A DNA stretch of 64,000 nt. Origin: Zygnema cylindricum. Lineage: Eukaryota; Streptophyta; Zygnematophyceae; Zygnematales; Zygnemataceae. Positions 32,101 to 43,735 of the stretch are shown here, in pieces (the stretch's first letter is position 1; each line of letters opens with the position of its first letter). The stretch lies in the NCBI GenBank assembly GCA_037447655.1, contig JBBHKE010002616.1, positions 70,675 through 134,674 on the forward strand, given 5' to 3'. A program made the translations under genes and the position numbers. The notes under the pieces were generated by a model that searched no databases, was not told the DNA's origin, and was given only the letters and a program-made list of their open reading frames with translations.

Positions 32101-32618
32101 AGGAATTCCTTAACGGCAAATTGTAAGCAATTAAATTTACTTAATGAATTGTACACGTCCGGACATAGCTGCGGCTGTAGGGGTTCTCAGTAGAAGTCTA
32201 AATGAACCTAGAAAAAGAGACAGCGAAGCAGCCAAAAGAGTGATGAGATATTTGGTGGGAACAAGGGAATTATGGTTGCATTTGGGAGGGGAGCAAACTA
32301 ACATCACCACTTAGATTGATGCCACTTATAGGATGTGCTTTTGAGACGATGTACAAATGGATATGTGTTGCAAATTGGATCTAGTGCATGCTATTGGAGT
32401 AGCAAACAACAAAAGTAGTTGCTCAGTCCACTAAAAAGGCTGAATACATGGCTTTTAGTGCTGCCACTAAAGAATTAATGTGGGTAAGATCTCTACTCGA
32501 ACAACTAAGGTTCATGAAATATGGGACTCACAATGTTTTGGTGATAATCAAGCTGCTATCTCTATCGCAACTAATCCAAAACACCATTTCAAAGCTCAAC
32601 ATATGGATATAAGACTAC
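29170..32618 (+). pseudogene. Copia element E, internal region without LTRs
   Basis: Plus-strand copia pol remnant of a subfamily distinct from A and D. In order: protease region (about 29510-29790, active-site segment reads IHSRAS instead of VDSGAS), pre-integrase MMLWHKRLGHVNLD and CSGCAQGK (to 30130), integrase (HTDVWG, SDNGKEYTS, VAERVNRTLGD, to 30670), integrase C-terminal GYRVYDLNKKDIILVKH, RT (31200-32040, with WELV, GCKWVF, MDIKTAFLHGE and YVDD at 31780-31791), and RNase H (TRPDIAAAVGVLS, HHFKAQHMDIRL). Many stops and frameshifts. It ends abruptly at 32618 inside RNase H, where the truncated LTR of element D begins. Confidence 0.87.
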
Positions 32619-33415
32619 GTGGATAGCGGTTAGCTTTAACCTACAAGTCTAGGATCGATATTAAGACATATAGGGTTTGACAAATATATAAATTCCGAAG
32701 CATGCACTAATTCAATTAACTTAAACTATAGACGTCGCGCATGGATAGAGTTTTGTAAAGTATGGAATACGGTACGGTTTTCAAACGAATACCGCGCATT
32801 TTATTTCGACAGGGAAAACAAAAATCGCGCAACGATTTATAACGGAAAAGATTAAAAGCCGGTTTTGATCGGACGGCCGTGAAGAATGCCGAGATCGCAG
32901 AATAAAATTTTGGCAGTTTACGGTCACCGCCACATCGACTGATTTATGGCACGACCACATTGGATAACTGCATCTTAGAGGATTACAGGAAAGAATCCAG
33001 ATATGACCTGTGTAGATTGGTTGGCCATGTTGTACAAAGGCCGTACAGAAAGTACACCGGCACTTGTACCTTTCTGTACGACATAGTATTTTGATTAGTG
33101 TCGTACTTCAGTAGATAGAGTTTTAGAGAGAGATAGGACTTAAGAAAATTTGGTAGATATGACCCTCTCTCCCAGAGAGCTCTGTACAAAAGGTCAAGTT
33201 TGACCCTCCATAGCTTACTACCCAGCGGAGCAAATTCAAGGATTCTTTTTTCTATAGACTCAAGGGAGTCTTCAATTCACAAGGGTGAAGGTGGTCAGAG
33301 TTTTTGTCTGCCAGGGTGGCAGTTATTCTTGCTGAAATACAAAAGGGTCATGGTTATCGTAGAGGCTTCGTGTGAGCTGCCTACTTTGAGGACTTATGGA
33401 GGTATCAGAGTTACA
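32619..33415 (+). repeat. Element D upstream LTR, 5'-truncated
   Basis: Matches 38021-38816 of the downstream LTR. It begins inside the tRNA-like module (GGTTAGCTTTAACCTACAAG) directly after the broken RNase H of element E, and ends GAGTTACA before the primer binding site. Confidence 0.87.
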
Positions 33416-33430
33416 GGTTATGGGCCCACC
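33416..33430 (+). other. Element D primer binding site (anticodon-arm type)
   Basis: GGTTATGGGCCCACC, identical to element B, adjoining the LTR end. It contains the ATG that starts the gag reading MGPPSKVPIFNGTG. Confidence 0.8.
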
Positions 33431-34345
33431 CTCTAAAGTGCCCATCTTTAATGGAACTGGCTTCATAAACTGAGAGAGTATGAAGACAATAGCTACATGT
33501 GAGAAAAGATTTTGGGGAATAGTGAGTGGACGGTTGAGGCATCCATCGAGTCTTAACATCCCTCCAAGGTTTCGAGGAAGCAGATTCACTCGAGATGCAG
33601 ATCTATCTCCAAACGAGGAGACAAAAGAAGGTGAGATGGTAGACAAAGGAAAGGAGAAAGAGACGATCACACCGATAGCAGCTGGTTCGGCATTCATGTC
33701 ACTTATTTAGAGGAACGAGGAGAATGATATCGATACCTAAGACTACAACAATATGGCGGCAAAGCATTTCATCCTCCGCCATCTTACTCAAGGGCTTGCA
33801 TCTCCTCATTTGCAAGTAGAGAGGGCATCCGATCTTTGGGTGGCTCTCATAGAGATGTACCGAAGTGGTACGATTTAACAGCAGCAGTTGGCTAATCAGA
33901 AAATTAACGCATATGTATCCAAGAGGGGGAAGATGTTGGATTTTTGTAATAAGCTCACTACCCTTTTTATGGAGCTAGAGAGTGTTAGACAGGTTGAAAC
34001 TGAAAAGATAAAGGTTAACTGCTTGCTCATGAAGTAACCAAATGAGTTCAAAAACATAGTCAACCGTGTGTAGGACTTGCCAGACTCAAGGTGGATATGG
34101 AATTCACTGGTAGGGATGATTCTCGTTCGGGAGAACACGATTAAGATCCGAAGTGGAAGAAAAAGTGGGCAAGCCTTGGCAGTTGGGACCGATTAGAGGA
34201 ACAACGATTCTAGGAAACTGGTCAAAAATTATAGAGGGGGGTGGCAGAAAAATCAGACTAAGGAATTTGGACTAAGGGCTCCTAAAGGTTTTTGTCATTT
34301 TTTTAAGAAACTAGGGCACTATATGGCGGAGTGCACTAAGCTAAA
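33425..34345 (+). pseudogene. Element D gag and zinc knuckle
   Basis: Gag (UBN2-type) with RFWGIVSGRLR, AAKHFILRHLTQGLASPHLQVERASDLW-type capsid signature in part, IEMYRSGTI, FCNKLTTLFMELE and CLLMK. Stops occur after SAFMSLI, within the capsid and at the PDEF motif. The knuckle at about 34297-34338 reads CHFFKKLGHYMAEC: its second Cys has become Phe, so zinc binding would be impaired. Confidence 0.85.
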
Positions 34346-34519
34346 CAAATTTCAGTTGAAAGAGGGGCATATTTGGGGACCTCCAACACGAAAGAAAAAG
34401 GCTCTTGTGACTCAGGTACACGCGGAGGAATTCGAGGATGAGGACAATAAGCTCTTGCTGGATGAGGAGTTAGAGGCAAAGAGCGAGGTCGAATTCCTCG
34501 AAAGCAAAAGTGTGTTTTT

Positions 34520-35110
34520 AGAGGTTTGAAAGGTGAAGGAGGTTCGATTGTGGATTACAGTGCCTCCATGCACATGTGTAAGGATAAACACATGTTCACT
34601 AAGATGAGAAAGATTCCCACCGTAGAGATAGAGTATGGGGATGGGATGGTAGTCACTACTACTATAGTAGGTTTGGTAGATCTGAAAGTCTTAGTGGAGG
34701 GAAAGACATCCATTGTGACATTCTCTGATGTGTTTTTTATTCCCGAGTTAAACAAAAACCTCATCTCAACGTCTATTTTAGATGATAACGGTTTTGAGAC
34801 TAGCACTAGGAAGGGAACCTTTACTGCTAGCTTCGATGAGGAAGTTTATTTCACTGCTGAAAAAGGTAGCCAAGGAATGTTTAGGCTTATTTTGCGAAAT
34901 GAAAAGAAGAAACTTTACTATGCTAGTGTTCATGATATTATGTTGTGGCATAAGAGGCTTGGACATGTGCATTTAGAAAAGTTGAAAGAAATGAAAAAGA
35001 TGGGAATAGTGGAAGGAATTAAGTACGGAGAAAGTGAAAACCTTAGTGACTGTAGTGGTTGTGCTCAAGGTAAGGCACACATATTTACCCTTTCCAAAGG
35101 AAGCCACTTA
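34520..35110 (+). pseudogene. Element D protease and pre-integrase
   Basis: Protease region reads IVDYSASMHMC where the family has IVDSGAS, so the catalytic D-S-G is altered to D-Y-S. VEIEYGDG and FFIPELNKNLISTS follow, then MLWHKRLGHVHLEKL and CSGCAQGKAH of the pre-integrase zinc site. Open from 34526 to 35113, then frameshifted. Confidence 0.85.
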
Positions 35111-35870
35111 TAAAGGGGAAAAAGTGTTAGACTTGGTACACACTGATATTTGGGGACCGGCTAGAGTGCCCTCACCCGGTGGTAAAAGGTTTATGATGGC
35201 AATCACTGACGATTAGTCTCGATACGCTAGAGTGTATTTTTTAAAAAATAAATAAGAGGCCCCAGTGGTTTTTAAGGAATATAAGGCATGGAGTGAGAAA
35301 ATTCATGAAACCTCTATTAAGAGAGTAACGAGTGATAATGGGGGAGAGTATACCTCTAATCAGTTTGATGATTTTCTGAGAGAAGATGGAGTGCAACACC
35401 AAAAGACAGTTGCTGAAAATCCTAAGCATTATGGTGTAGCCGAGAGGTTAAATAGAACACTAAGTGATAGTGCGGGGAGTATGCTCTCAGATAAGAAGAA
35501 AGGAAAGAGATTTTGAGCCGAAGCTATGAACTGTGAAAATTATCTCAAGAATAGAGTTTTTACTTCGGCAGTAAAAGGCCAATCTCCTTATGAGAGATAG
35601 ACGCGCCAAAAACCAGATGTTTCACACTTAAAGGTTTTTCGGTAGTCAAGTATTCAACCTAGACACAAAGCGGTCAAATTGGAAGTTGGATCCGAAAAAA
35701 AAACCAGGATATCGGCTAGGATATGATGAAGATGTAAAAGGATATAGAGTCTATGATTTTAAGAGAGAAGATATAATCCTAGTAAAACATCTTGTGGTCA
35801 TGGACGAAGGGAAATCTATAGATCCCTTTAAGCAATCAAAGACAGTCAAAATCAGATTTGAGTCAGAAAA
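35100..35870 (+). pseudogene. Element D integrase
   Basis: HTDIWGPARVPSPGGKRF, SDNGGEYTSNQFDDF and GVAERLNRTLSDSA mark the catalytic core. In-frame stops fall after the AITDD motif and after GKRF, both at Trp positions of the family (TGG to TAG or TGA). The C-terminal segment KGYRVYDFKREDIILVKHLV follows at 35736-35800. Confidence 0.87.
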
Positions 35871-36159
35871 TTCTGATGACTTTGAGCTTCCTAACTATCC
35901 AAGTTTTCGAGAAGATGATGATATTGTAAGAACAAATCAAACCGAGGAAGATTTAGCTGTGGAACCCCTAGTGCCAACTCCAACCAAAGCGGAAGACGTG
36001 GTGGAAATAGACCCAGAATCAAGGGATAGGGGAGAAGTCGAAACTATTCAAAAGAATCCACGAGAGCCATCCATTCCGGCATCAAAGGATGAAGGTGGAA
36101 GGAGAAGCAGCAAAAGACTGTAAGAGAAACAAGTTAACAACAAGGTAACCAAATTATCT

Positions 36160-37010
36160 CATCCCGATGAACCCCGAACTTATGGTGAGGCGATGAAATG
36201 TCCTGAGAGGAACCGGTGGAAGATAGCCATTAATGAGGAGATGGCCTCGATTATGGCAGCCAATACGTGGGAATTGGTGGATTGTCCCCCTGATAGGAAG
36301 CCAATCGGGTGTAAGTGGGTATTCAAATTGAAACTCAACCCGGATAACACCATTGAGCGCTACAAGGCTCGGTTAGTGGCAAAGGGATTTACCCATAACG
36401 AGGGAATATACTACTAGGAGACTTTTGCTTCGGTCGTCAAGTTTCCCTCTGTACGAATACTTCTCAGTATAGCGGTAGGAGAAGACATAGAAGTGCATCA
36501 GATGGACTTCAAGACGACCTTCCTACATGGAGAGTTGGAAGAGGAGATTTTTATCCGAAAGCCCGAAGGATTTATGGAGCAACGGGAGGAGAGCAAGGTA
36601 TGCCGATTGATCAAATCTTTGTATGGGCTCAAACAGGCGCCCCGGTAATGGAACAAGAAGCTCGATGAGATTCTTACAGGTTTGGGATATATTCAAATCG
36701 GCTCAGATCACTCAATTTATTTGTTTGAAGATTAGGAAGGAATTATTTTTATTGCAATATATCTTGATGATTTGCTTGTTTTAAGTAAATCTATGGATAA
36801 AATAAACAAGTTAAAAAATGATCTAAATGGAAGATTTGAGATGAATGATATGGAAGAAGCAATGTATATTTTGGGAATTCAGGTAGAGAGAGACAGAGAA
36901 AGAAAAATAATAAAATTAACTCAAAATGAGGCCATTGGAAATATGTTAGAAAGATTCCAATTGGATAAGGCTAATAGTTCTACCACTCCTTGGAACTAAA
37001 AAAGGGAAGT
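36160..37010 (+). pseudogene. Element D reverse transcriptase
   Basis: RVT_2 domain: NTWELVDCPPDRKPIGCKWVF in part, FASVVKFPSVR, QMDFKTTFLHGELE, SLYGLKQAPR then a stop, and the catalytic box as YLDD rather than YVDD at about 36760. Stops lie at Gln and Glu/Trp codons. This copy is not functional. Confidence 0.87.
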
Positions 37011-37735
37011 GAGGCAAGTGTGGAAGAGGGAGTTGTAATCTTGAATGATGAGGAAGGCTCAGAAGAGAAAAGATTTATGCAGACCATCCGTTATAGACAA
37101 GTACTGGGCAGCCTAATATATATCATTAATTGTACCTATCTGGACATAGCCGCAGCTGTAGGAATTTTAAGTAAGAGTCTCAATGCTCCCACTAAGAAAG
37201 ATTGGAAGGCAGCTAAGAAAGTCCTTCAATATCTCATAGGGACTAGAGATCTATGGTTGCATTTGGGTGGGAACAATACTCACATCACCACTAGGAGTGA
37301 TGCCAGCTATGGGGATGCTCGTATGAAGACATGCACGTTTGGGTATGCATTTTATGTGGGAGATGGGGCTTGCTGCTGGAGCAACAAGCAGCAAAAGGTC
37401 ATTGCTTAGTCTACCATGGAGGCTGAGTACATGGCCTCTTGCCCTGCGGTAAAAAAATAATGTGGGTCAAGTCCTTGCTTGGTGAACTTGGTCATTTTAA
37501 GAGTGGTGTTGAGAAAGTATTTTGTGACAATCAGACAGCTATTGCCATTTTTGGGAATCCAAAACACCATTTTAAAGCAAAACATATAGACAGAAGACTT
37601 ACCTTCGTTAGGGAAAAGGTAGAAGACAGAATAATCAGTTTAAAATAAAGACAAGATAGTGAAATGGTTTCAGATATGATAACAAAACCTGTGCCTTCCC
37701 TTAAGCTAATTTTTTGTCGGGAGAAGTGTGGTCTG
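37010..37735 (+). pseudogene. Element D RNase H
   Basis: RYRQVLGSLIYIINCTYLDIA, TRDLWLHLGG and DASYGDARMKT, then AWSN/CCWSNKQQKVIA and a stop at a Gln codon (TAG), MEAEYMA, WVKSLLGELGH, FCDNQTAIAI and HHFKAKHIDRRL. A frameshift lies near 37440. Confidence 0.87.
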
Positions 37736-37748
37736 AAATTAAAAGGTG

Positions 37749-37766
37749 GCTAGAAAATAAAGGAAG
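37749..37766 (+). other. Polypurine tract of element D
   Basis: GGCTAGAAAATAAAGGAAG immediately before TGTAGAAATTA, matching elements A and B in position and sequence. Confidence 0.7.
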
Positions 37767-38816
37767 TGTAGAAATTAATGGTTATTTTTAGTATTTTCAA
37801 AGTCTAAAATTAATTCCATTTAAGAAGCCGAGGCACTCTGCCTCTAACTCCTCTCTTCAGCTCACACACTTGTCCAATTCATTGAAGGTTGAAGAGGGAG
37901 ACAGAGCCATTGCTGCATATGCTATCTAGAGATAGACAGGCAGATGAATTAGTAAATTTACTAAAAGGGTAGTTGATACACCCAGGATTTGATCCTGGTC
38001 CCTACTGTCTGTCAAGCTAGCCGGTAGCAGTTAGCTTTAACTTACAAGTCAAGGATCGGTGTTAAGACATAAAAGGTTTGACAAATACATAAATCATGAA
38101 GCCTGAACTAATTCATTTAACTAAAAATATAGACGTCGTGCATGGATAGAGTTTTGTAAAGTATGGAATATAGTACGCTTCCAAAACGGATAGCACACAT
38201 TTTGTTTCAACAGCGAAACATATATTGCGCAACGATTTATAAAGGCTACGATAAAAACCCGGGTTTGATCGGACGGCCGCGAAGAATGACGAGATCGCGG
38301 AATAAGATTTTGGCTGTTTTTGGTCACCGCCACATCGAGTGGCACGTGGCACGACCATATTCGATTACGGCATCTCCAAGGATTACAGGAACGAATCCAG
38401 ATATGACATGTGTCGACTGGTTGGCCATGTCGTACAATGGCCATATAGAAAGTACACCGACAGCTGTACCTTTCTATACGACACAATATTTTGATTGGTA
38501 CCGTACTTCAATAGATAGAGTTTTAGAGAGAGATAGGACTTAGGAAAATATGGTAGATAGAACCCTCTCTCCCAAAGAGCTTCTATACTAAAAGTCAACT
38601 TTGACCTTCCATAACTTACTGCTCAGGGGAGAAAATTCAGAGATTCTTTTTGCTATAGACTCAAGGGAGTCTTGACTTCACAAAGGTGAATGTGGTCAGA
38701 GTTTTTATCTCCCATGGTGGCAGTTATTCTTGCTGAAACACAAAGGGGTCAAGATTATCCTAGAGGCTTCGTGTGAGGTGTATACTTTGAAGACCTATGG
38801 AGGTCACACAGTTGCA
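37767..38816 (+). repeat. Element D downstream LTR, 1050 bp
   Basis: TGTAGAAATT to ACAGTTGCA. Contains the stem-loop at 37842-37905, the T-arm-like motif at 37982-38005 (sense strand CCAGGATTTGATCCTGG), a possible TATA element TTTATAAAGG near 38237 and a CACGTG site at 38344. Confidence 0.9.
37982..38005 (-). other. Antisense tRNAi-Met T-arm-like motif, LTR D
   Basis: The minus strand reads CCAGGATCAAATCCTGG with AGGGA before it. It lies 215 bases from the LTR start, the same place and antisense orientation as in elements A and B. Confidence 0.55.
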
Positions 38817-39529
38817 ATTTAAACCTAGATGTGCGAAGGATTATGTAAATGAACCCCTTATCCATTATGACGTTTATGAAATGATACATGTTTATAGTTC
38901 GGTATTTAAATATAGTGTTACGGAAACGTCGCTTTCCCTGAAACATACCAAAATTGACGAAACGACATTTATAGTGAAACGGTGCTCGAGGATGCGAATC
39001 TAACCGTGTAAAATACATGATCAGACGGACGTTGTCGCCTTTGCCAAACCTAAATGAATCTTTGGTGACTTTCGAACATAGCGACGCGCTGTGCCATGTG
39101 GCGCCACAACATTGGACGCCAGAAAGGATGAAGGAAGAACGATGGCTCCCATGTTGACAAGTGTCAACCAGAAGGCCATGGTGTACAATGGCCGTACAAG
39201 TCCCTTTCGAGTGGCCTAGGGTAGAGTAGTAGGTAGTTGTGAGTAGGAGTTAAGGGACTTAGCGTGTTTGAGGCGCCTCTCTCCAGATAACCTTTTGTAT
39301 TTATAGGCTATCTTTGGCCAGCAATAACTTACTGCTCAGGAGAACATATTCAATGATTATTTTTGCGTTTGACTCAGATGAGTCTTGTCCTCACAGGGGT
39401 GAGGGTGGTAGGAATATTTGTGTGTCTGGGCAACACTTATTTAGTGGGAAAGTGAAAGGGTAAAATATTATCCTAGTGGCTTTACATAGACTGCTCATTT
39501 TGCGGGTTAATGGAGACCACATATTTTCA
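38817..39529 (+). repeat. LTR fragment of a third copia subfamily (H)
   Basis: The last half resembles the R/U5 part of the other LTRs: AATAACTTACTGCTCAGGAG, TTTTTGCGTTTGACTCAGATGAGTCTTG, AATGGAGACCACATATTTTCA. The left limit is not defined. It ends at 39529 where RT sequence of fragment F begins in mid-domain. Confidence 0.6.
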
Positions 39530-40606
39530 ACAACCTCTAATGAGGAGATGGTTTCGATTATGGCAAGCGATGCATGGGAATTGGTGGGCTGTCCCCCTGA
39601 CTAGATGCTAATCGGGTGTAAGTGGGTATTTAAATTGAAACTCAACCCGGATAACACCATTGAGCGCTACAAGGCTCGGTTATTGACGAAATGATTTACC
39701 CTGAAAGGGGGAATTGACTACGATGAGACATTTGCCCCAATCGTCAGGTTCCCCTCTCTCCGGATACTTCTCAGTTTGGCAGCAACATACGACATAGAAG
39801 TACATCAAATAGACATCAAGACAACCTCCCTAGATGGAGAGTTGGAAGAGGAGATCTTTATGAAACAACCCGAAGGATTTTTGGAGCAAGGGGAGGAGAG
39901 CAAGGTTTGCACATTGATCTAATCTTCGTATGGGCTGAAATAGGCTCCTTGTCAATGGAATAAGAAGTTTGATAAGTTTCTTACAAGTTTGGGATACATT
40001 CGAATCAGCTCAGATCACACAATTTTTTGGTTTGAAGATGCGGAAGGAATTATATTTATTGCAATTTATGTTGATGATTTGCTTGTCTTAAGTAAATCTA
40101 TGGATAAAATAAATAAGTTGAAAATTGATTTAAAATTTAGATTTGAGATGAAGGATATAGGTGAAATTAGGTGTATTTTAGAAATTCAAGTAGAGAGAGA
40201 CAGAGATAAGAAAATAATCAAATTAACTCAAAAATAGGCCATTGGAAACATGTTAGAAATATTCCAAATGGACAAGGCTAATAGTTGTACTACTATAAAA
40301 AAATTAAAGAAGGGAAGTGAGGAAAATGTGGAGGAGGGAGTTATAATCTTCGATGATGAGTTAGGCCCTGAAAAGAAAATTTATGTATACAATTCTTTAT
40401 AGACAAGTAGTGGGCTACTTAATATATTTTATGAACTATACCCGAACAGACATAGCTGCAGCTGTAAGAGAACTAAGTAGGAGTCTAAATGCTCCCACTA
40501 AGAAAGATTGGGACGCAGCTCTGAGTGTCCTTTGATATCTCATATGGACTAGAGATATAGGGTTGCATTTGGGTGGGAACAACACTGACATCACCACTTA
40601 GAGTGA
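39530..40606 (+). pseudogene. Copia fragment F: RT and start of RNase H
   Basis: RT begins abruptly at NEEMVSIMA and continues GCKWVFKLKLNPDNTIERYKAR, FAPIVRFPSLR, YGLK, then an intact stretch with YVDD near 40067-40078 and LKFRFEMKDI. RNase H reads TDIAAAVREL and LHLGGNNTDITT, then stops at 40606, where a full-length LTR starts. Several stops. Confidence 0.85.
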
Positions 40607-40608
40607 TG

Positions 40609-42701
40609 TGTATAAACTAGAGGTTTTATTTTGTATTTTCTAGGTTTAAAACATGTAAAGATAGAGATCAGAAAAAGCAGAGGCAGTTTGCCTCTAACTC
40701 CTCTCTCCAACCCCCACACTTGTCGCTGTCACTGTAGGTTGGAGAGGAAGCTAGAGCCATGGTTGCCCATGCTGTCTAGAGAGAGACAGGTAGTAGTTTG
40801 GTAGATTTACCAAAAAAGACTTGACGGACCCAAGATTTGATCCTAGTACCTGCCGTCCGTGAAGTCAAGCAGTAACCTGTAGCTTTATCCCGTTAGACTA
40901 GGATCAATGCAAAACTACATAGGGTTTCATACATATTTATAAATGTATATGTAGACGATTTCATTTAACGGCACGAATAATCTTTCGACATGGTTACAGT
41001 TTTTCTAAATGTACGGTATACGGTACTCCACGAAACTAATACCGCGCATTTGTTTTGACGGCGAAACAAATACTACGCTGCAATTTTGTGTCCTCCATTG
41101 GACCACAGAATACAGGAAGCCTCAAGATAGTATTTAACTAACCCACTTCAAGCCACAACCACTCCTATCTATGAAGGCAAAATGACAGTTTGATTGCACC
41201 CGTATGAAGCCTGGACTCCCCTAAGTCCGTAGCAAAAAGAATAACTGAAAAACGGCCAACCAGCCGATAAGTTATGAGGCTGCAAAAATGCCTATTTGTA
41301 CAAACTCTCAAAGAGAGAGGTGACTACCTACCAAAATTTTCTAAGTCCTGATTCCCTCTAATAACTTCTATCTACTGAAGTACGGACCAATCAGATTATT
41401 GTACCGTACCAAAAAGTACTACTGTCGGTATACCTTTTGTACAACCTATGTACGACAAGGCTATTAAGCGGACGCGTGTCTGCTTTTCACTCGTCCGTAC
41501 ATTCCTCGGGATTCCTATGACCGAATGTCATCTCTCCACGTGGCTCCAGGTCATGCCACGTCACAAAACGCCAAAGTGACCACTCCAGGATTTCGGCGAT
41601 GATGTGCGCCGTTGGATTTGAAGCGAGAAGCAATCTTAGCCGTTATAAATACTTGCGCGATATTTGTTTTGCTGTCAAAACAAAATGCGTGGTATTCGTT
41701 TTGAAAAAGTGTCGTACTTTCGTAAATCTGTATCTATGCAAGCCGTATATAGTTTTAGTTAAATGAATTTGTTCCTCTTTATAGATATATATATATCTAT
41801 CACATACTATAGCATTTAGCATTGGTCCTAGTCTAATAAGATAAAGCTGACCGCTATCGGCCAACTTGACGAACCGAAGGTACCGGGATCAAATCCCGGG
41901 TCCGTCAGGTATATTTTTAGTAGCCTACTAAAAATAACTGCATGTTGAACTAAGGCAGCCATGGATCAACCACCCTCTCTATCCTTCAGTGACTACAACA
42001 AGTATGGAGGCTAGAGAGAGGAGGTGGAGGCAGGCTGTCCGTCCTTTTTCTTTTTTTTATACTAACCTATTAAACCTAGAAAATACTCTAGAAATCTATT
42101 ATTTTCAACACACGCATATATTTTCAACGGCTAGAATTAAAAGCCGATCGTGATCCAACGGTCGATATAAATAACGAGATCGCGAATGGGCGCTTTAGCA
42201 TTTTTCGATCATTGCCACGTCAATTGATACGTGGCACAATCACATTGGCTTGCGGCATCTCCAGAGAATACACGAGCAAATCCGGATATGGCAAGTGTCG
42301 ACATTTTGGCCATGTCGTACGATGGTCGTACAAAAAGTACATCAGCACATGTACTTTTCTATACGACACAGTAATATGATTGGTGTCGTACTCAAGTAGT
42401 ATAAGATTTAGAGAGGGATTTAGGAGTTAGAGAATTCGGTAGGTACACCCCTCTCTCCCAGAGAGCTCTTGTACAAAAGGTTAACTTTGACCCTTCATAA
42501 CTTACTAATCATGAGAGCAAATTCAGAGATTCTTTTTGCTATCAACTAAAGGGAGTCTTATCTTCACAAAGGTGAAGTTGGTCATGTTTTTATCTGTCAG
42601 GGTGGCATTTATTCTTGTGGAAACTCAAAAGGGTCATGGTTATTCTAGGTGCTTCTCGTGAGCTTCCTATTTTGAGGGCCAATGGAGGTCTTGGAGTTGC
42701 A
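40609..42701 (+). repeat. Upstream LTR of element G, split by a solo LTR
   Basis: Two pieces, 40609-41078 and 42116-42701, add to 1056 bp, the family's LTR length. Start TGTATAAACTAGAGG, end TTGGAGTTGCA. Stem-loop at 40692-40755, T-arm-like motif at 40830-40853. It abuts the broken RNase H of F, so G probably inserted there. Confidence 0.75.
41079..42110 (-). mobile_element. Solo copia LTR (1032 bp)
   Basis: Minus-strand LTR from TGTTGAAAATAAT (42110) to ACAAAATTGCA (41079), with no internal sequence. Flanks TACGC and CACGC match at 4 of 5, the expected 5-bp duplication. Contains the stem-loop (41969-42027) and T-arm-like motif (41877-41899), whose stem has compensatory changes (CCGGG with CCCGG). 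Confidence 0.83.
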
Positions 42702-43735
42702 TATATTAGGCCCACCCTGTAGAGTACCCATATTTAATGGAACATGCTTCATATATTGGGAAAGTATGATGACAAGAGCTCTATATGAAAAGAGGCTTTA
42801 GGGGATAGTAAGTGGACGAGTGAGGCGTCCATCCAGTTCAGCCATCCCTACAGGGTTTAGGGGAAGCACGTTTACCAGAAAAGCAGATCCAACTCCACCG
42901 GAGGATTCAAAGGACGGAGAGAGCATTGTGATGGACAAAATGAAAAATATGGAAATAGTTACAGCGATAGCAACACCTATCTCAACAGGTTCAGCGTTCA
43001 TGTCACCTATTCCGAGAAATGAGGAGAATAATGTTGATACTGGGGACCACAACAATATTGCGGCAAAACACTTTATTCTCCGCCATCTTACTCAAGGACT
43101 TGCATCTCCTCATTTGCAGGTGGAAAGGGCATCCAATTTGTGGATTGCCCTCATAGAGATGTACCAAAGAAGAACTATTCAGTAGCACCAATTGGCTGAT
43201 CAAAAGATGGATGCATTTGCATACAAAAGGGGGGAAATGCTAGAGTTTTGTAATGAGCTTGCAACCCTTTTCATGGAACTAATAAGTGCTGGTCATGTAG
43301 AAACATAAAAGATAAAGGTGAACCGCCTGCTCATGAAGTTACCGGATGACTGTGAAAACATAGTCAACCGTGTGCAATATTTGTCAGATTCCATGTGGAT
43401 CTGGAATTCTGTGGTAGGGATGATTCTTGTTTGAGAGAATACAATTGAGATCCGAAGGGGAGGGAAGAGTGGGCAAGCTTTGGAAACAAGAACTGATTGG
43501 AGGAGCAAGGATCCATGAAATCAATAGGAAACTATAGAGGAGGAGAGAAAACTCAGTTTGATGAATGAGGACAAAGGGTCTCAAAAGGGTTGTGTCTTTT
43601 TTGCAGAAAACCATGACAATATATGGCAGAGTGTACCAAGCTAACCGAGCTTTGGCTAAAGGAGGGGCAGGCCGGTGGACCCCCGAGAGGAAAGAAAAAG
43701 GCCGTTGTGACAAAAGTAAATGAGGCGCAATCCGG
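42702..43735 (+). pseudogene. Element G gag and broken zinc knuckle
   Basis: Starts with a decayed primer site TATATTAGGCCCACC, so the gag ATG is lost. Gag then shows RVPIFNGT, GIVSGRVRRPSS, GSAFMSPIPRNEE, AAKHFILRHLTQGLASPH, FCNELATLFMEL and LLMKLPDD. The knuckle near 43590-43631 reads CLFCRKP, stop, QYMAEC, with His replaced by Gln. G stops at about 43735, joined to a different LTR. The rest of the element is missing. Confidence 0.83.

Larger units (their letters stand above)
32619..38816 (+). mobile_element. Ty1/copia retrotransposon D
   Basis: Nearly full-length plus-strand element. The upstream LTR is 5'-truncated (32619-33415); the interior is 33416-37766; the downstream LTR is 37767-38816. 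It is the same subfamily as element A, judging from shared LTR words and near-identical protein motifs. The interior carries many in-frame stops and frameshifts. The loss of the upstream LTR start means no target duplication is readable. Confidence 0.9.
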
